Shown: one piece after another, positions 16,975 through 25,100 of the stretch
Layout: the number at the start of each line of letters is the position of its first letter
How positions within the stretch are numbered: position 1 is the first letter of the stretch
Origin: Rhodopseudomonas sp. BAL398
GTDB taxonomy: Bacteria > Pseudomonadota > Alphaproteobacteria > Rhizobiales > Xanthobacteraceae
Reading direction: 5' to 3'
DNA length: 64,000 nt
Assembly: GCF_033001325.1 (NCBI RefSeq)
Contig: NZ_CP133111.1
Span: 1,550,001 to 1,614,000 of the forward strand
Program-made: the position numbers and the translations under genes
The notes under the pieces: generated by a model
The model's database searches: none
Told to the model about the DNA's origin: nothing
What the model saw: the letters and a program-made list of their open reading frames with translations, nothing else

Positions 16975-17850
16975 TCACTTGCAGGGCGCGGTGTCCTTGA
17001 CGTCGAATTTTCCCATCGCGCCGGCGATCACAAAATCATTGTAGTCGAGCACCAGCGATCGCGACACGCCGTTCTCGTAGAGTTCGAACGACATCGCATA
17101 GACCGGCGTCTGCTCGCCCGCATTGGCCTTGGCGCTGCGGTCGTAATAGCTCACCGTCACCGGCCAGCGCGTCAGCGACTTCATCGCGTCGGCGGTGGTC
17201 GATGCGTCCGGCGTCGCTGCCGCCCGGTCGCCCGGGATCGGCTGGCCGATCACCGTCAGCGTGTTGTAGACCTTCTCGCCATTGTCGGAACCGTCATAGA
17301 CCGCCAGCTCCAGCAACGATTTGCCGGCGCGCGCGGCGGCGATGATGCGGTGGATCTGCTCGGTCGGAAACACGATATCGCCGTCGAGCGTGAAGGTCTT
17401 GGCCACCGGCTGCTTCAGCTTGACGGTGATGTGATCGCCGCTGCGCTCGGCGATGCCGTCGACCTGGCTGGCCTCGGCGTCGTTCATTTTGGTCTCGATC
17501 TTGAACCGGTAGCTGTTGCCGGCGCCGTCTTCCCAGCTGGTCGAGCGCAGATCGCTCAGCGTCTCCTTGCCCTCGCCGCTTTCCAGCTCGGACACCTGGC
17601 GGAAATCCGAACTGTAGCCGACGCAGGAACTTCCCGAAAAATTATACAGGATGCGACCGCGCACGCTGCCGATCGAGGCGTTGCCGCGGGATTTCAGCAG
17701 GCTCAAATCGTACAGTGCCTGATGGGCGAGGAAGCCGACATTGGCGCCGGCATGGGCCGCGTCATGCAGCGGCACGGCAGCGGCCGCGATGGCGAGGCCC
17801 AGCGTCAGGGCGGTGGCACGAAAACCCGAAATCTGGCATGACGGACGCAT
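16975..17850 (-). CDS. eipB: EipB-like cell envelope integrity protein (DUF1849)
   Basis: A 291-residue periplasmic protein of the DUF1849 family; the Brucella member EipB is a beta-spiral protein needed for envelope integrity. A signal peptide is clear (hydrophobic stretch ALTLGLAIAAAAVPL, cleavage near AHA-GA at about 34). The mature protein is beta-rich with YDLSL, RGRILYNFSG and the conserved disulfide partners: Cys76 (SGSSCVGY) and Cys290 (APCK at the very end). Monocistronic between dinB and dmeF. The symbol is given by family similarity. Confidence 0.88.
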   Translation of the reverse strand: MRPSCQISGFRATALTLGLAIAAAAVPLHDAAHAGANVGFLAHQALYDLSLLKSRGNASIGSVRGRILYNFSGSSCVGYSSDFRQVSELESGEGKETLSDLRSTSWEDGAGNSYRFKIETKMNDAEASQVDGIAERSGDHITVKLKQPVAKTFTLDGDIVFPTEQIHRIIAAARAGKSLLELAVYDGSDNGEKVYNTLTVIGQPIPGDRAAATPDASTTADAMKSLTRWPVTVSYYDRSAKANAGEQTPVYAMSFELYENGVSRSLVLDYNDFVIAGAMGKFDVKDTAPCK

Positions 17851-17979
17851 GTCGTCTCCTCGCGATTTGAAGCAAGGAAGATAGTTGTTCCAATATTGCG
17901 TCGCAACTAGGGCTCAATTGATGGGAACCCGCCATTGAGGCCGGATTCCCGCTCCTCGATCTGAACCAAGGACAGCTTG

Positions 17980-19035
17980 ATGCATTCCGAATCGCTTGAG
18001 GGCTGGACCCACGACCACGTCTTTCTGGGCCGCGCGCACGCCCGCAACGAACGGCGGACCTGGCTGGTGGTGTGGTTGACCCTCGCCATGATGGTCGCGG
18101 AAATCGCCGGCGGCACGCTGTTCAGCTCGATGGCGCTGCTGGCTGATGGCTGGCACATGTCGACCCACGCCGCCGCCATCGGCGTCGCGGCGCTGGCCTA
18201 TCGCTACGCCCGCCGCCATGCCCATGATCCGCGTTTCGCATTTGGCACCGGCAAACTCGGGGAGCTCGCCGCCTTCACCAGCGCGGTGGTGCTGGCGATG
18301 ATCGCGATCGCGATCGGCTATGAGAGCCTGCTGCGCCTCGGCAATCCGCGGCCGATCGCCTATGGCGAAGCCATCGGCATCGCCAGCGCCGGCCTTGCCG
18401 TCAACCTGCTCTGCGCCTGGCTGCTGCGCGACGACCACGATCACCACCACGGTCACGGTCACGGTCACGGTCACGGCCATGGACACGGACATGCGCACGA
18501 TGCGCATCACGATCACGCCGAAGCCCAAGACCATGACCATGACCATGCGCATCATGCCCATGCGCATCACGACCACGCCCATCAGCGCGACAACAATTTG
18601 CGGGCCGCCTATGTGCATGTTCTGGCCGACGCCGCGACCTCGGTGCTGGCGATCGGCGGATTGCTGGTGGCGCGCGCCTTTGGCTGGGTCTGGATCGATC
18701 CGGCGGTCGGCTTGATCGGCGCCTGCGTGATCGCAAGCTGGGCCTACGGGCTGATGCGCGACTCCGGCGCGGTGCTGATCGATATCGTTCCGGACGATGC
18801 CACCGCCCGCGAGATTCGCCGCCATCTCGAGATCGATGGCGACCGCGTCAGCGATCTGCATCTTTGGCAGATCGGTCCCGGCCACCAGGCCGCGATCGTC
18901 TCGGTCGTAACCGATCGGCCACGCCCGCCGGCATTTTACAAAGCGCGGTTGGCCGGGCTGCGACGCCTCAGTCATGTCACTATCGAAGTCGACAGCTGCA
19001 TGCACAATCATGCCGAATCGGCCATCGGCGGCTGA
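17980..19035 (+). CDS. dmeF: DmeF-type CDF metal efflux transporter (Co2+/Ni2+)
   Basis: A cation diffusion facilitator exporting divalent metal from the cytoplasm in exchange for protons. The 351 residues show the DmeF N-terminus (HDHVFLG, NERRTWLVV), transmembrane helices with ALLADGWHMSTHA (the H/D metal site of helix 2) and HVLADAATS (helix 5). A cytoplasmic loop of about 60 residues, nearly half histidine, lies between helices 4 and 5. A C-terminal ferredoxin-like domain follows. The ATG at 17980 has AAGGA 7 bases upstream; the TTG one codon earlier is less likely. No dmeR repressor is adjacent, unlike characterised dmeRF operons. Confidence 0.85.
   Translation: MHSESLEGWTHDHVFLGRAHARNERRTWLVVWLTLAMMVAEIAGGTLFSSMALLADGWHMSTHAAAIGVAALAYRYARRHAHDPRFAFGTGKLGELAAFTSAVVLAMIAIAIGYESLLRLGNPRPIAYGEAIGIASAGLAVNLLCAWLLRDDHDHHHGHGHGHGHGHGHGHAHDAHHDHAEAQDHDHDHAHHAHAHHDHAHQRDNNLRAAYVHVLADAATSVLAIGGLLVARAFGWVWIDPAVGLIGACVIASWAYGLMRDSGAVLIDIVPDDATAREIRRHLEIDGDRVSDLHLWQIGPGHQAAIVSVVTDRPRPPAFYKARLAGLRRLSHVTIEVDSCMHNHAESAIGG
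18451..18498 (+). repeat. Hexamer tandem repeat encoding the His-Gly loop of DmeF
   Basis: Eight hexamer units, four exact GGTCAC followed by variants such as GGACAC and GGACAT, encode the alternating Gly-His part of the transporter's cytoplasmic loop. Slippage in such a run would change loop length in steps of two residues without a frameshift. Confidence 0.85.
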
Positions 19036-19166
19036 CGTCGCGGCGCCGATTTCAAGGGTTTGGTCACGACCGGGCTCGCTTGCAAGTCGGGGCGCAATCG
19101 GCGAAACAGGTCGGGCAGTTCGCATCGATTTGACTGCAGACAACACACAATCAAATGGGGACTGGC

Positions 19167-19634
19167 ATGGCCGGAACGATTGAGCAAAAACTTGGCGCGC
19201 AGGGCATTGTCTTGCACGAGCCCGTGAGCCCGGTCGCCAATTATGTCGGCTTCGTGCGCACCGGCAATCTGCTGTTCGTCTCCGGACAGATCTGCTTCGA
19301 CGCCGAGGGCAAGCTGATCGCCAAGGGCAAGCTCGGCGCCGATGTCACCATCGAGCAAGGCAATGCGGCGGCGCGCGGCTGCGCCATCAATCTGCTGGCG
19401 CAATTGAAGGCGGCGCTCGGCGACCTCGACAAGGTGGTCCGCGTGGTGCGCCTCGGCGGCTTCATCAATTCCACGCCCGACTTCATCGATGGGCCCAAGG
19501 TTCTCAACGGCGCGTCGGACCTGATGGTCGCCGCGTTCGGCGACAAGGGACGCCATGCCCGCACCACGGTCGGCGTCGCCTCGCTTCCAGTCGATGCCGC
19601 CGTCGAAGTCGAAGGCCTGTTCGAGGTCGCCTGA
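19167..19634 (+). CDS. RidA/YjgF family protein
   Basis: A 155-residue member of the RidA superfamily (enamine/imine deaminases that hydrolyse reactive 2-aminoacrylate-type intermediates). The core shows FVRTGNLLFVSGQICFD, the helix NLLAQLKAALGDLDKVVRVV, and GRHARTTVGVASLPVDAAVEVEG, where the Arg occupies the catalytic position. It belongs to the longer subgroup with an N-terminal helix (EQKLGAQGIVL), whose members are not all active deaminases. The ATG at 19167 is supported by GGGGA five bases upstream; the ATG at 19155 would place that site inside the gene. It leads a probable operon with the phosphodiesterase. Confidence 0.9.
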   Translation: MAGTIEQKLGAQGIVLHEPVSPVANYVGFVRTGNLLFVSGQICFDAEGKLIAKGKLGADVTIEQGNAAARGCAINLLAQLKAALGDLDKVVRVVRLGGFINSTPDFIDGPKVLNGASDLMVAAFGDKGRHARTTVGVASLPVDAAVEVEGLFEVA

Positions 19635-19663
19635 TCCATGCCCCAGCAATATCGGCCTCAGTG

Positions 19664-20416
19664 ATGCGCGCGCCCGGCTGGCTCACGGCACGACCGGTCG
19701 CGCATCGCGGCCTGCACGACAAGGCGCGCGGCGTGATCGAAAACATGCCGGGCGCGATCGCCGCGGCAATCGCCGGCAATTTCAGCATCGAAGTCGACGT
19801 GCAGCTTACCGCCGACGGCGAGGCGATGGTGCATCATGACGATGCGCTCGGCCGGCTCACCGACGGCAGCGGCGCACTGTTGGAGATGACCGCGGCGCAG
19901 CTGCGGCAGGTCCCGTTCAAGGGTACCGCTGAGCGGATGATGTCGCTGCCCGAGCTCTGCGCCCTGGTCAATGGCCGCGTCCCGCTGATCATCGAGCTGA
20001 AAAGCCATTTCGACGGCGACCGCCGGCTGGTGGCGCGGCTGGTCGAGGTGCTTCGCTCCTATGAGGGGCCGGTGGCGGCGATGTCGTTCGATCCGGACCT
20101 GGTGGTGGCACTGCGCCAGGCGATGCCGCAATTGCTGCGCGGCATCACCGCCGAGCGCCGCTATGACGATGCCTATTGGCACCATCTCAATGCGGCCCAG
20201 CGCGACCCGATGCTGGCGCTGCGTCACGGCTTTCGCACCAGGCCCCACTTCATCGCCTATGCGGTCAACGACCTGCCCGCCCCCGCTCCCTGGATCGCGC
20301 GCAATATCTTCGGCTGCGCGCTGCTGACCTGGACGGTGCGCACGCCGGACCAGCGCGAGCGCGCCTTGCGCTACGCCGACCAGATGATCTTCGAAGGATT
20401 TCTGCCGCAGGATTGA
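19664..20416 (+). CDS. Glycerophosphodiester phosphodiesterase
   Basis: A 250-residue TIM-barrel enzyme that splits glycerophosphodiesters to glycerol-3-phosphate and an alcohol. Signature residues are present: AHRG near the N-terminus, the metal-binding pair in IEVDVQLTADGEAMVHHDD, and IIELKSH. No signal peptide is visible, so it acts in the cytoplasm. The GTG at 19661 directly precedes the ATG at 19664; the ATG is chosen. It follows the RidA gene by 29 bp on the same strand. Confidence 0.9.
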   Translation: MRAPGWLTARPVAHRGLHDKARGVIENMPGAIAAAIAGNFSIEVDVQLTADGEAMVHHDDALGRLTDGSGALLEMTAAQLRQVPFKGTAERMMSLPELCALVNGRVPLIIELKSHFDGDRRLVARLVEVLRSYEGPVAAMSFDPDLVVALRQAMPQLLRGITAERRYDDAYWHHLNAAQRDPMLALRHGFRTRPHFIAYAVNDLPAPAPWIARNIFGCALLTWTVRTPDQRERALRYADQMIFEGFLPQD

Positions 20417-20513
20417 CCCGAACAGCGCCCTTGAAGTGGCGGACGGAAATGCACAATCTCTAACGGATGGTCACCCTTGCAATGTTCGCCACCGCGACCG
20501 GTTCGACTGATTG

Positions 20514-21746
20514 ATGACCTCGCCTGACATTGTGCTTGAGGCCGTGTCGTCGGTCGGCCAGATCCCGGCCGCCGACTGGGATGCCTGCGCCACGTCCGCA
20601 ATCGAGCCCGGCGTCGCCTCGCCCGATGCCGCAACCCGCTCAGGCGCGGACTCCCGATCCTCGTACAACCCGTTTGTTTCACACGCATTTTTCTCCGCAC
20701 TGGAGCACTCGAAGTCAGCCTGCGCGCGGACCGGATGGGGCCCGCGTCACCTCGTCGCCAAACAGGGCGGCCGGATCGTCGGGATCGTGCCGGCCTATCT
20801 GAAATCGCATTCGCAGGGCGAATATGTGTTCGATCGCGGCTGGGCCGACGCCTATGAGCGCGCTGGCGGCCGCTATTATCCGAAGCTGCAGATTTCGGTT
20901 CCGTTCACCCCGGCGACCGGGCCGCGGCTGCTGATCCGCGGCGATGCCGATGCCGGGCGGGTCGGCTCGGCGCTGGCGGGCGGCCTGGTGGGGCTCTGTG
21001 CTGCCACCAAGGCGTCCTCCGCCCATGTCACCTTCGCCCGGCACAGCGAATGGACGTTCCTCGCCGGCCACGGCTTCCTGCAGCGCACCGACCAGCAGTT
21101 TCACTGGCGCAATGCCGGCTATGGCAGTTTCGACGATTTTCTCGCCACGCTGGCCTCGCGCCACCGCAAGGCGATCAAGCGCGAGCGCCGCGACGCGCTG
21201 GCCAATGGCATCACCATCCACGCCCTCACCGGCAGCGCCATCACCGAGGACGCCTGGGACGCCTTCTTCGAATTCTACATGGAGACCGGGTCGCGCAAAT
21301 GGGGCCGGCCCTATCTCACCCGCGACTTCTATTCGCTGATCGGCCAGAGCATGGCCGACGACGTCGTCCTGGTGATGGCCAAACGCAATGGGCGCTGGAT
21401 CGCCGGCGCGATCAATTTCATCGGCTCGGACACGCTGTTCGGGCGGCACTGGGGCGCCATCGAGCACCACCCGTTCCTGCATTTCGAGGTCTGCTATTAT
21501 CAGGCGATCGACTTCGCGATCGCCCGCAAGCTGGCCACGGTCGAAGCCGGCGCCCAGGGCGAGCACAAGATCGCGCGCGGCTACCTGCCGCAGACCACCT
21601 ATTCGGCGCATTACATCGCCGACCCGGCGTTGCGCCGCGCGGTCGACGACTACCTCACGCATGAGCGCGCCTATGTGGCGCAGGCGGCGCGCGAACTGAC
21701 CGAGGCCGGGCCGTTTCGCAAGACCGACGCCGCCGAGGAGCCTTGA
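20514..21746 (+). CDS. FemAB/GNAT-like acyltransferase (peptidogalycan biosynthesis family, DUF482)
   Basis: A 410-residue protein of the DUF482 family, a double-GNAT fold related to the FemAB peptidoglycan amino-acyl transferases. Family marks are NPFVSHAFFSALE, GWGPRHLVAK, WADAYERAGGRYYPKLQISVPFTP and HFEVCYYQAIDFAI. Compared with the usual N-terminus (WDAC followed closely by the NPF motif), an insertion of about 25 residues rich in Ser, Ala and Asp lies between residues 26 and 51. Substrate unknown. The ATG at 20514 follows a TTG; spacing to GDPD is 97 bp. Confidence 0.88.
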   Translation: MTSPDIVLEAVSSVGQIPAADWDACATSAIEPGVASPDAATRSGADSRSSYNPFVSHAFFSALEHSKSACARTGWGPRHLVAKQGGRIVGIVPAYLKSHSQGEYVFDRGWADAYERAGGRYYPKLQISVPFTPATGPRLLIRGDADAGRVGSALAGGLVGLCAATKASSAHVTFARHSEWTFLAGHGFLQRTDQQFHWRNAGYGSFDDFLATLASRHRKAIKRERRDALANGITIHALTGSAITEDAWDAFFEFYMETGSRKWGRPYLTRDFYSLIGQSMADDVVLVMAKRNGRWIAGAINFIGSDTLFGRHWGAIEHHPFLHFEVCYYQAIDFAIARKLATVEAGAQGEHKIARGYLPQTTYSAHYIADPALRRAVDDYLTHERAYVAQAARELTEAGPFRKTDAAEEP

Positions 21747-21796
21747 CCGGCCGGCGTGGCGCGGCGACAAGTCTGGGTCCCATCAGGAGATCAGCC

Positions 21797-22225
21797 ATGA
21801 CCGCGTATGACCCCGACAATATCTTCGCCAAGATTCTGCGCGGCGAAATTCCCTGCTACAAGGTCTATGAGGACGACCACGTCTTCGCCTTTCTCGACAT
21901 CATGCCGCGCTGCCCCGGCCATACGCTGGTGATCCCGAAGGCGCCGGCACGCAATATTCTCGATATTTCGGCGGAGGATTTCGCCCATGTGGCGCGCGGC
22001 ACCCATAAGATCGCAGCCGCCGCGATGCGGGCACTCGACGCCGACGGCATCACCGTTCAGCAGCACAGCGAGCCGGCCTCCGGCCAGATCGTCTACCACC
22101 TGCACATGCATGTGATGCCGCGCTTTGACGGCGTGGCGCTGCTGCCGCCGGCCAGCAAACAGGAAGACCCCGAGATTCTCAAGCAAAACGCCGCCAAGCT
22201 GATCGCGGCGCTGCAAAGCGCCTGA
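21797..22225 (+). CDS. HIT family protein (Hint/nucleotide phosphoramidase-like)
   Basis: A 142-residue histidine-triad hydrolase of the HINT branch, acting on nucleotide phosphoramidates or adenylated molecules. The triad is clear in YHLHMHVMPR. The N-terminal part has NIFAKILRGEIPCYKVYEDD and the beta strand FAFLDIMPRCPGHTLVIPK. The ATG at 21797 has AGGAG eight bases upstream, so the longer frame from 21743 is not used. Its TGA stop lies inside the terminal repeat of the palindromic element that follows. Confidence 0.94.
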   Translation: MTAYDPDNIFAKILRGEIPCYKVYEDDHVFAFLDIMPRCPGHTLVIPKAPARNILDISAEDFAHVARGTHKIAAAAMRALDADGITVQQHSEPASGQIVYHLHMHVMPRFDGVALLPPASKQEDPEILKQNAAKLIAALQSA

Positions 22226-22423
22226 GAGTCTGACCGAAAAGAAGCCCAATAAAATCAAACTTGATTTCGTCATTGCGAGCCGAGGACGGCGCCTGGCGCC
22301 GTCCGAAAGCGAAGCAATCCAGGGGCGCCAAGCAAAGACTGGATTGCTTCGTCGCTGCGCTCCTCGCAATGACGAGCTCGAAGGCTTGATTCTATTGATC
22401 CCTTTTTAAGTCAGACTCTGAGC
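22221..22423. repeat. Palindromic MITE-like element, copy A
   Basis: About 203 bp, one of three related elements in the window. Outer inverted repeats begin CCTGAGAGTCTGACCGAAAA and end with a diverged complement (GTCAGACTCTGAGC). Internally it is also palindromic: GTCATTGCGAG/CTCGCAATGAC and GAAGCAATCCAG/CTGGATTGCTTC. It encodes nothing. The whole could fold as one long cruciform. It lies between hit (+) and trmO (-), so it may end both transcripts. Confidence 0.85.
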
Positions 22424-22424
22424 A

Positions 22425-22886
22425 TCACGCCGATGGCGAATGTTCGCAGCGGTCGGGCTTGAGATCGAGCAGCGGCGTCTCGTCGAGGCAGTCCAGCCCG
22501 CGCACCAGCACGGTCGCGCCCTCGATCCCGACCAGTCGCACCGTCGAAATGCCGATCGGATTGGGCCGCACCGGCGAGCGCAGCGAGAAGGTGCCGCGCG
22601 GCTCGCCCTCGTGGCGCCGCCGCTGCAGCACCAGATCGCGGCGCGACAGATGCAGCCAGTAGATCACCTCGATATCGGTGAATCTTTCCAGCCCCCGCAG
22701 CGCCGGCGTCCACGGATCGAAAATCTCCAGCCGGCACACCGGCCCGGTGACGCTGCCATGATGCGGGGTGTCGTCGCGTGAGGTCCAGGGCGTGCGGATG
22801 CGGCCGATGAAGACCAGACCGGCATCGCGCGGCGGCGGCGCATCCACCGCAACCTCGCCGTCTCTTATTGTGCTGTCACGATCCAT
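22425..22886 (-). CDS. trmO: TrmO family tRNA N6-methyltransferase (t6A to m6t6A)
   Basis: A 153-residue single-domain SAM-dependent enzyme of the TrmO/TsaA (VirR) family, methylating N6-threonylcarbamoyladenosine in tRNA. The beta-barrel core shows FIGRIRTPW, the ligand loops DIEVIYWLHLSRR and RGTFSLRSPVRPNPIG, and LDCLDETPLLDLKPD. The length fits minimal bacterial members. The stop lies two bases outside the palindromic element copy A. Confidence 0.9.
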   Translation of the reverse strand: MDRDSTIRDGEVAVDAPPPRDAGLVFIGRIRTPWTSRDDTPHHGSVTGPVCRLEIFDPWTPALRGLERFTDIEVIYWLHLSRRDLVLQRRRHEGEPRGTFSLRSPVRPNPIGISTVRLVGIEGATVLVRGLDCLDETPLLDLKPDRCEHSPSA

Positions 22887-22971
22887 CGCCGTCCCCCCGC
22901 TCCATCGCCGCGAACCGGCTGCGGCACGGACGTCTTATATAGCGCAACGCGCGCGGGGGGCATGATCCGGA

Positions 22972-23352
22972 TCAGTTGATCTCGAGCAATCGTCGCATCG
23001 TGCGGACCACATCAGCCGCCACATAGGGCTTGCCGAAGAACACGCCGCCGCTCGGCAGATCCTCGTCACGCACCTTGTAATGGCCCGACGTGACGACGAC
23101 CTTGATCGGCGGCCAGCGCCCGCGCACCGCATGCGCGAGTTTCATTCCGTCCATGGAGCCCGGCATATCGACGTCCGTGAAGATCAGCCTGACATTCGCA
23201 TTGGTCTCGAGAATGGCGATCGCCTCGTCGGCGTCGCCGGCCTGCAGAACCTCGAACCCGGCCATGGCAATCTGATCGACGATATCCATTCGGATCAGGG
23301 TTTCGTCCTCGACGACGAGGACGACCGGCTTGGTCGTTGCGGCATTCGTCAT
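22972..23352 (-). CDS. Single-domain response regulator
   Basis: A stand-alone receiver domain of 126 residues: VVLVVEDETLIRMDIVDQI with the acidic pair, phospho-acceptor Asp in LIFTDVDMPGSMDGM, Thr/Ser in VVVTSGHY and Lys in FFGKPY. The SMDGMKLAHAVRGRWPPIKVVVTSG pattern is that of the Rhizobiales receivers linked to HWE/HisKA_2 kinases. No kinase or output gene is adjacent, so partners are unknown. Confidence 0.92.
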   Translation of the reverse strand: MTNAATTKPVVLVVEDETLIRMDIVDQIAMAGFEVLQAGDADEAIAILETNANVRLIFTDVDMPGSMDGMKLAHAVRGRWPPIKVVVTSGHYKVRDEDLPSGGVFFGKPYVAADVVRTMRRLLEIN

Positions 23353-23473
23353 TCCAAAATTATCCGGTGCTGCGGTTATCGGGGCCTGTCTGGCAAATAC
23401 AATTCACCACGGGCCGGAACGATCCCGGCGATCTGCAATCGACGTTAATTCCGCGCACCACTCGCGCCGGACG

Positions 23474-23818
23474 TCACCGCAGCCACCATTGGCCGGCCAG
23501 CATGATCGCCTCCCCGCACACCACGCCAACCAGGATCGACCTTTTGGTAAGCGCGAAGGCCGCGAAGCCGCCGGCAACCGCGCCATAGCGCAGCGCGGCC
23601 GGCACGCCGGCCAGGGCGCCGGGCGGCAACACCAGGATCTGGGCGATCACCCCGGCCAAGATCGCGGTGGCGACGGCGCGGACCCAGATCAGCAGTTCCG
23701 AACCCTCGTCGATGCCGCCGCCAAGCCCGAGGCCAAGCATCCGCCAGATCTCGTTGGGCAGGAAACCCGCCACCACGAGAATCAGCAGCGCGTGCCAGTC
23801 GCCAATGAAATTGCTCAT
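23474..23818 (-). CDS. azlD: AzlD family branched-chain amino acid export subunit
   Basis: A 114-residue membrane protein with four hydrophobic segments (HALLILVVAGFLPNEIWRML, LLIWVRAVATAILAGVIAQILVL, LRYGAVAGGFAAFAL, SILVGVVCGEAIML). It is the small partner of AzlC in exporters of branched-chain amino acids and analogues. The ATG at 23818 overlaps the azlC stop (ATGA), so the two are translated together and presumably form a complex in the inner membrane. Confidence 0.9.
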   Translation of the reverse strand: MSNFIGDWHALLILVVAGFLPNEIWRMLGLGLGGGIDEGSELLIWVRAVATAILAGVIAQILVLPPGALAGVPAALRYGAVAGGFAAFALTKRSILVGVVCGEAIMLAGQWWLR

Positions 23819-24570
23819 GCCCGCCGCTTCCGCCACCGATGCACCCCATAGGCGATGGTGCCCGCCGCCACGCCGCTGATCAGGATGTCGACGCCGGTGT
23901 GCAGCGTCGCGGCCAGCGGGAACAGCGCCAGCCCGAGGACCAGGGCTAGAATATCGGCCAGTTCCCGGCAATTGCGCGCGGTCGACAGCAGGAACGCCAG
24001 CGGCGTCAGCAGCAGGATCGCGGCGGCGAAGATCTGCGGCAGATTGGCCGCCAGCGCGTAGCCGACGACATTGGCGACGAGGCAAACCGAGACCAACCCG
24101 GTTCCAAGTCCGATCGTGAAGACGATGCGCTTCTCGCGCGGGATCTGCGGCAGCAGCCGGAAGCACTCGATCCACAGGGTGACGGCGGTGAAATGCGCCG
24201 GCAGGATCAAATGCCGCATCCGGGTGGTCGGCGTGCGCATCATCGGCAACACCGCGACCACCATCGGGAACAGCCGGACCGCGCTCACCGTGACGGCGAT
24301 CGCGGCCTGCGCCAGGGTGGCGCCTGACCCGAGCGACGAAATCAGGATGATCTGCGCCGGCCCGGCCCACACCAGCGCCGTGCTGACCAGCACCCAGCCG
24401 AGACTGAAATGGGTGTCGTGCGCCAGCGCGCCGATGCCCAGATAGGTTGCAAACAGCACCAGCGTCAGCACCGTCGAGCCGACTGCGCGCAGCCCGAGCG
24501 CGAAGACGCGAACGGAACTTTGCCATCTGGGGGAATCGAGCGGGGGTAGCGGCATCGCACTCGCAAGCAA
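23815..24570 (-). CDS. azlC: AzlC family branched-chain amino acid export permease
   Basis: A 251-residue permease of the LIV-E family. Visible features are LGWVLVSTALVWAGPAQIILISSLGSGATLAQAAIAVTVS in outline, the RLFPMVVAVLPMM region and a long hydrophobic C-terminal half. A second ATG at 24555 (MPLPPLDSP) is an equally good start, since neither has a strong ribosome site. Forms a two-gene operon with azlD; no Lrp-type regulator is next to it. Confidence 0.9.
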   Translation of the reverse strand: MLASAMPLPPLDSPRWQSSVRVFALGLRAVGSTVLTLVLFATYLGIGALAHDTHFSLGWVLVSTALVWAGPAQIILISSLGSGATLAQAAIAVTVSAVRLFPMVVAVLPMMRTPTTRMRHLILPAHFTAVTLWIECFRLLPQIPREKRIVFTIGLGTGLVSVCLVANVVGYALAANLPQIFAAAILLLTPLAFLLSTARNCRELADILALVLGLALFPLAATLHTGVDILISGVAAGTIAYGVHRWRKRRA

Positions 24571-24712
24571 AACACTGCGTGCCAGGCGCAGCTGAAGTCC
24601 GACCGATATCGCGGATGGTTTACCTTAACAAATGGTTTCTCTTAAGTCCGATGTTGGGCGACGGCCGGATCGAATATGGTGAAGCATTGGTTAATTTCGC
24701 ATTGGAAATCCC

Positions 24713-25072
24713 ATGCTTGATCGACGGCAGATTTTCCGAGGACGCGTCTATTATGGCGGCCGCATCGCCTTCAATGCGCGAAAATCGACGCTCGATTGCA
24801 TCGTCCGCAACTTCTCGCCCGCCGGCGCCAGGGTCGAGTTATCGGCGTCGGCGATGCTGCCGGACGAGGTTGATTTCACGATCCCGTGTAAGGGGCAGGC
24901 CTTCCTCGCCCGGATGATCTGGCGGCGGCAGGACGATGCCGGATTTGAGTTTCGCTATCCGCGGCGGCTGCACGGCACCGTGCCGCTGGACTGGACGCTG
25001 CGGCTGCGCGCCAGCGAGCACGCCAGGCGGTCGTTGCAACAGCGTCTCGATCGGCTCAGTTCGGAATTATAG
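24713..25072 (+). CDS. PilZ domain protein (c-di-GMP receptor), paralogue 1
   Basis: A 119-residue protein consisting of one PilZ domain. Both c-di-GMP contact motifs are present: RxxxR in RRQIFRGR at the N-terminus and NxSxxG in RNFSPAGARVE. The C-terminal 35 residues form a charged helix (RASEHARRSLQQRLDRLSSEL) that could be an interaction surface. It is clearly related to the PilZ protein at 27459-27803, with shared YGG, DC(I/V)VRN, TI-KG and FLA motifs. Monocistronic; an AT-rich TTAACAAA-TGGTT block lies about 85 bp upstream. Confidence 0.9.
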   Translation: MLDRRQIFRGRVYYGGRIAFNARKSTLDCIVRNFSPAGARVELSASAMLPDEVDFTIPCKGQAFLARMIWRRQDDAGFEFRYPRRLHGTVPLDWTLRLRASEHARRSLQQRLDRLSSEL

Positions 25073-25100
25073 CCGCAAGCCCGGTCGCCCCGTCGACCGC

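Noticed and set aside
17851-17979. Nickel/cobalt riboswitch upstream of dmeF
   Set aside because: The 129-bp gap lacks the paired G-rich internal loops of the NiCo motif.
18451-18600. Regular short repeats resembling a CRISPR array
   Set aside because: They are in-frame hexamers coding for a Gly-His loop in dmeF, with no spacers and no cas genes.
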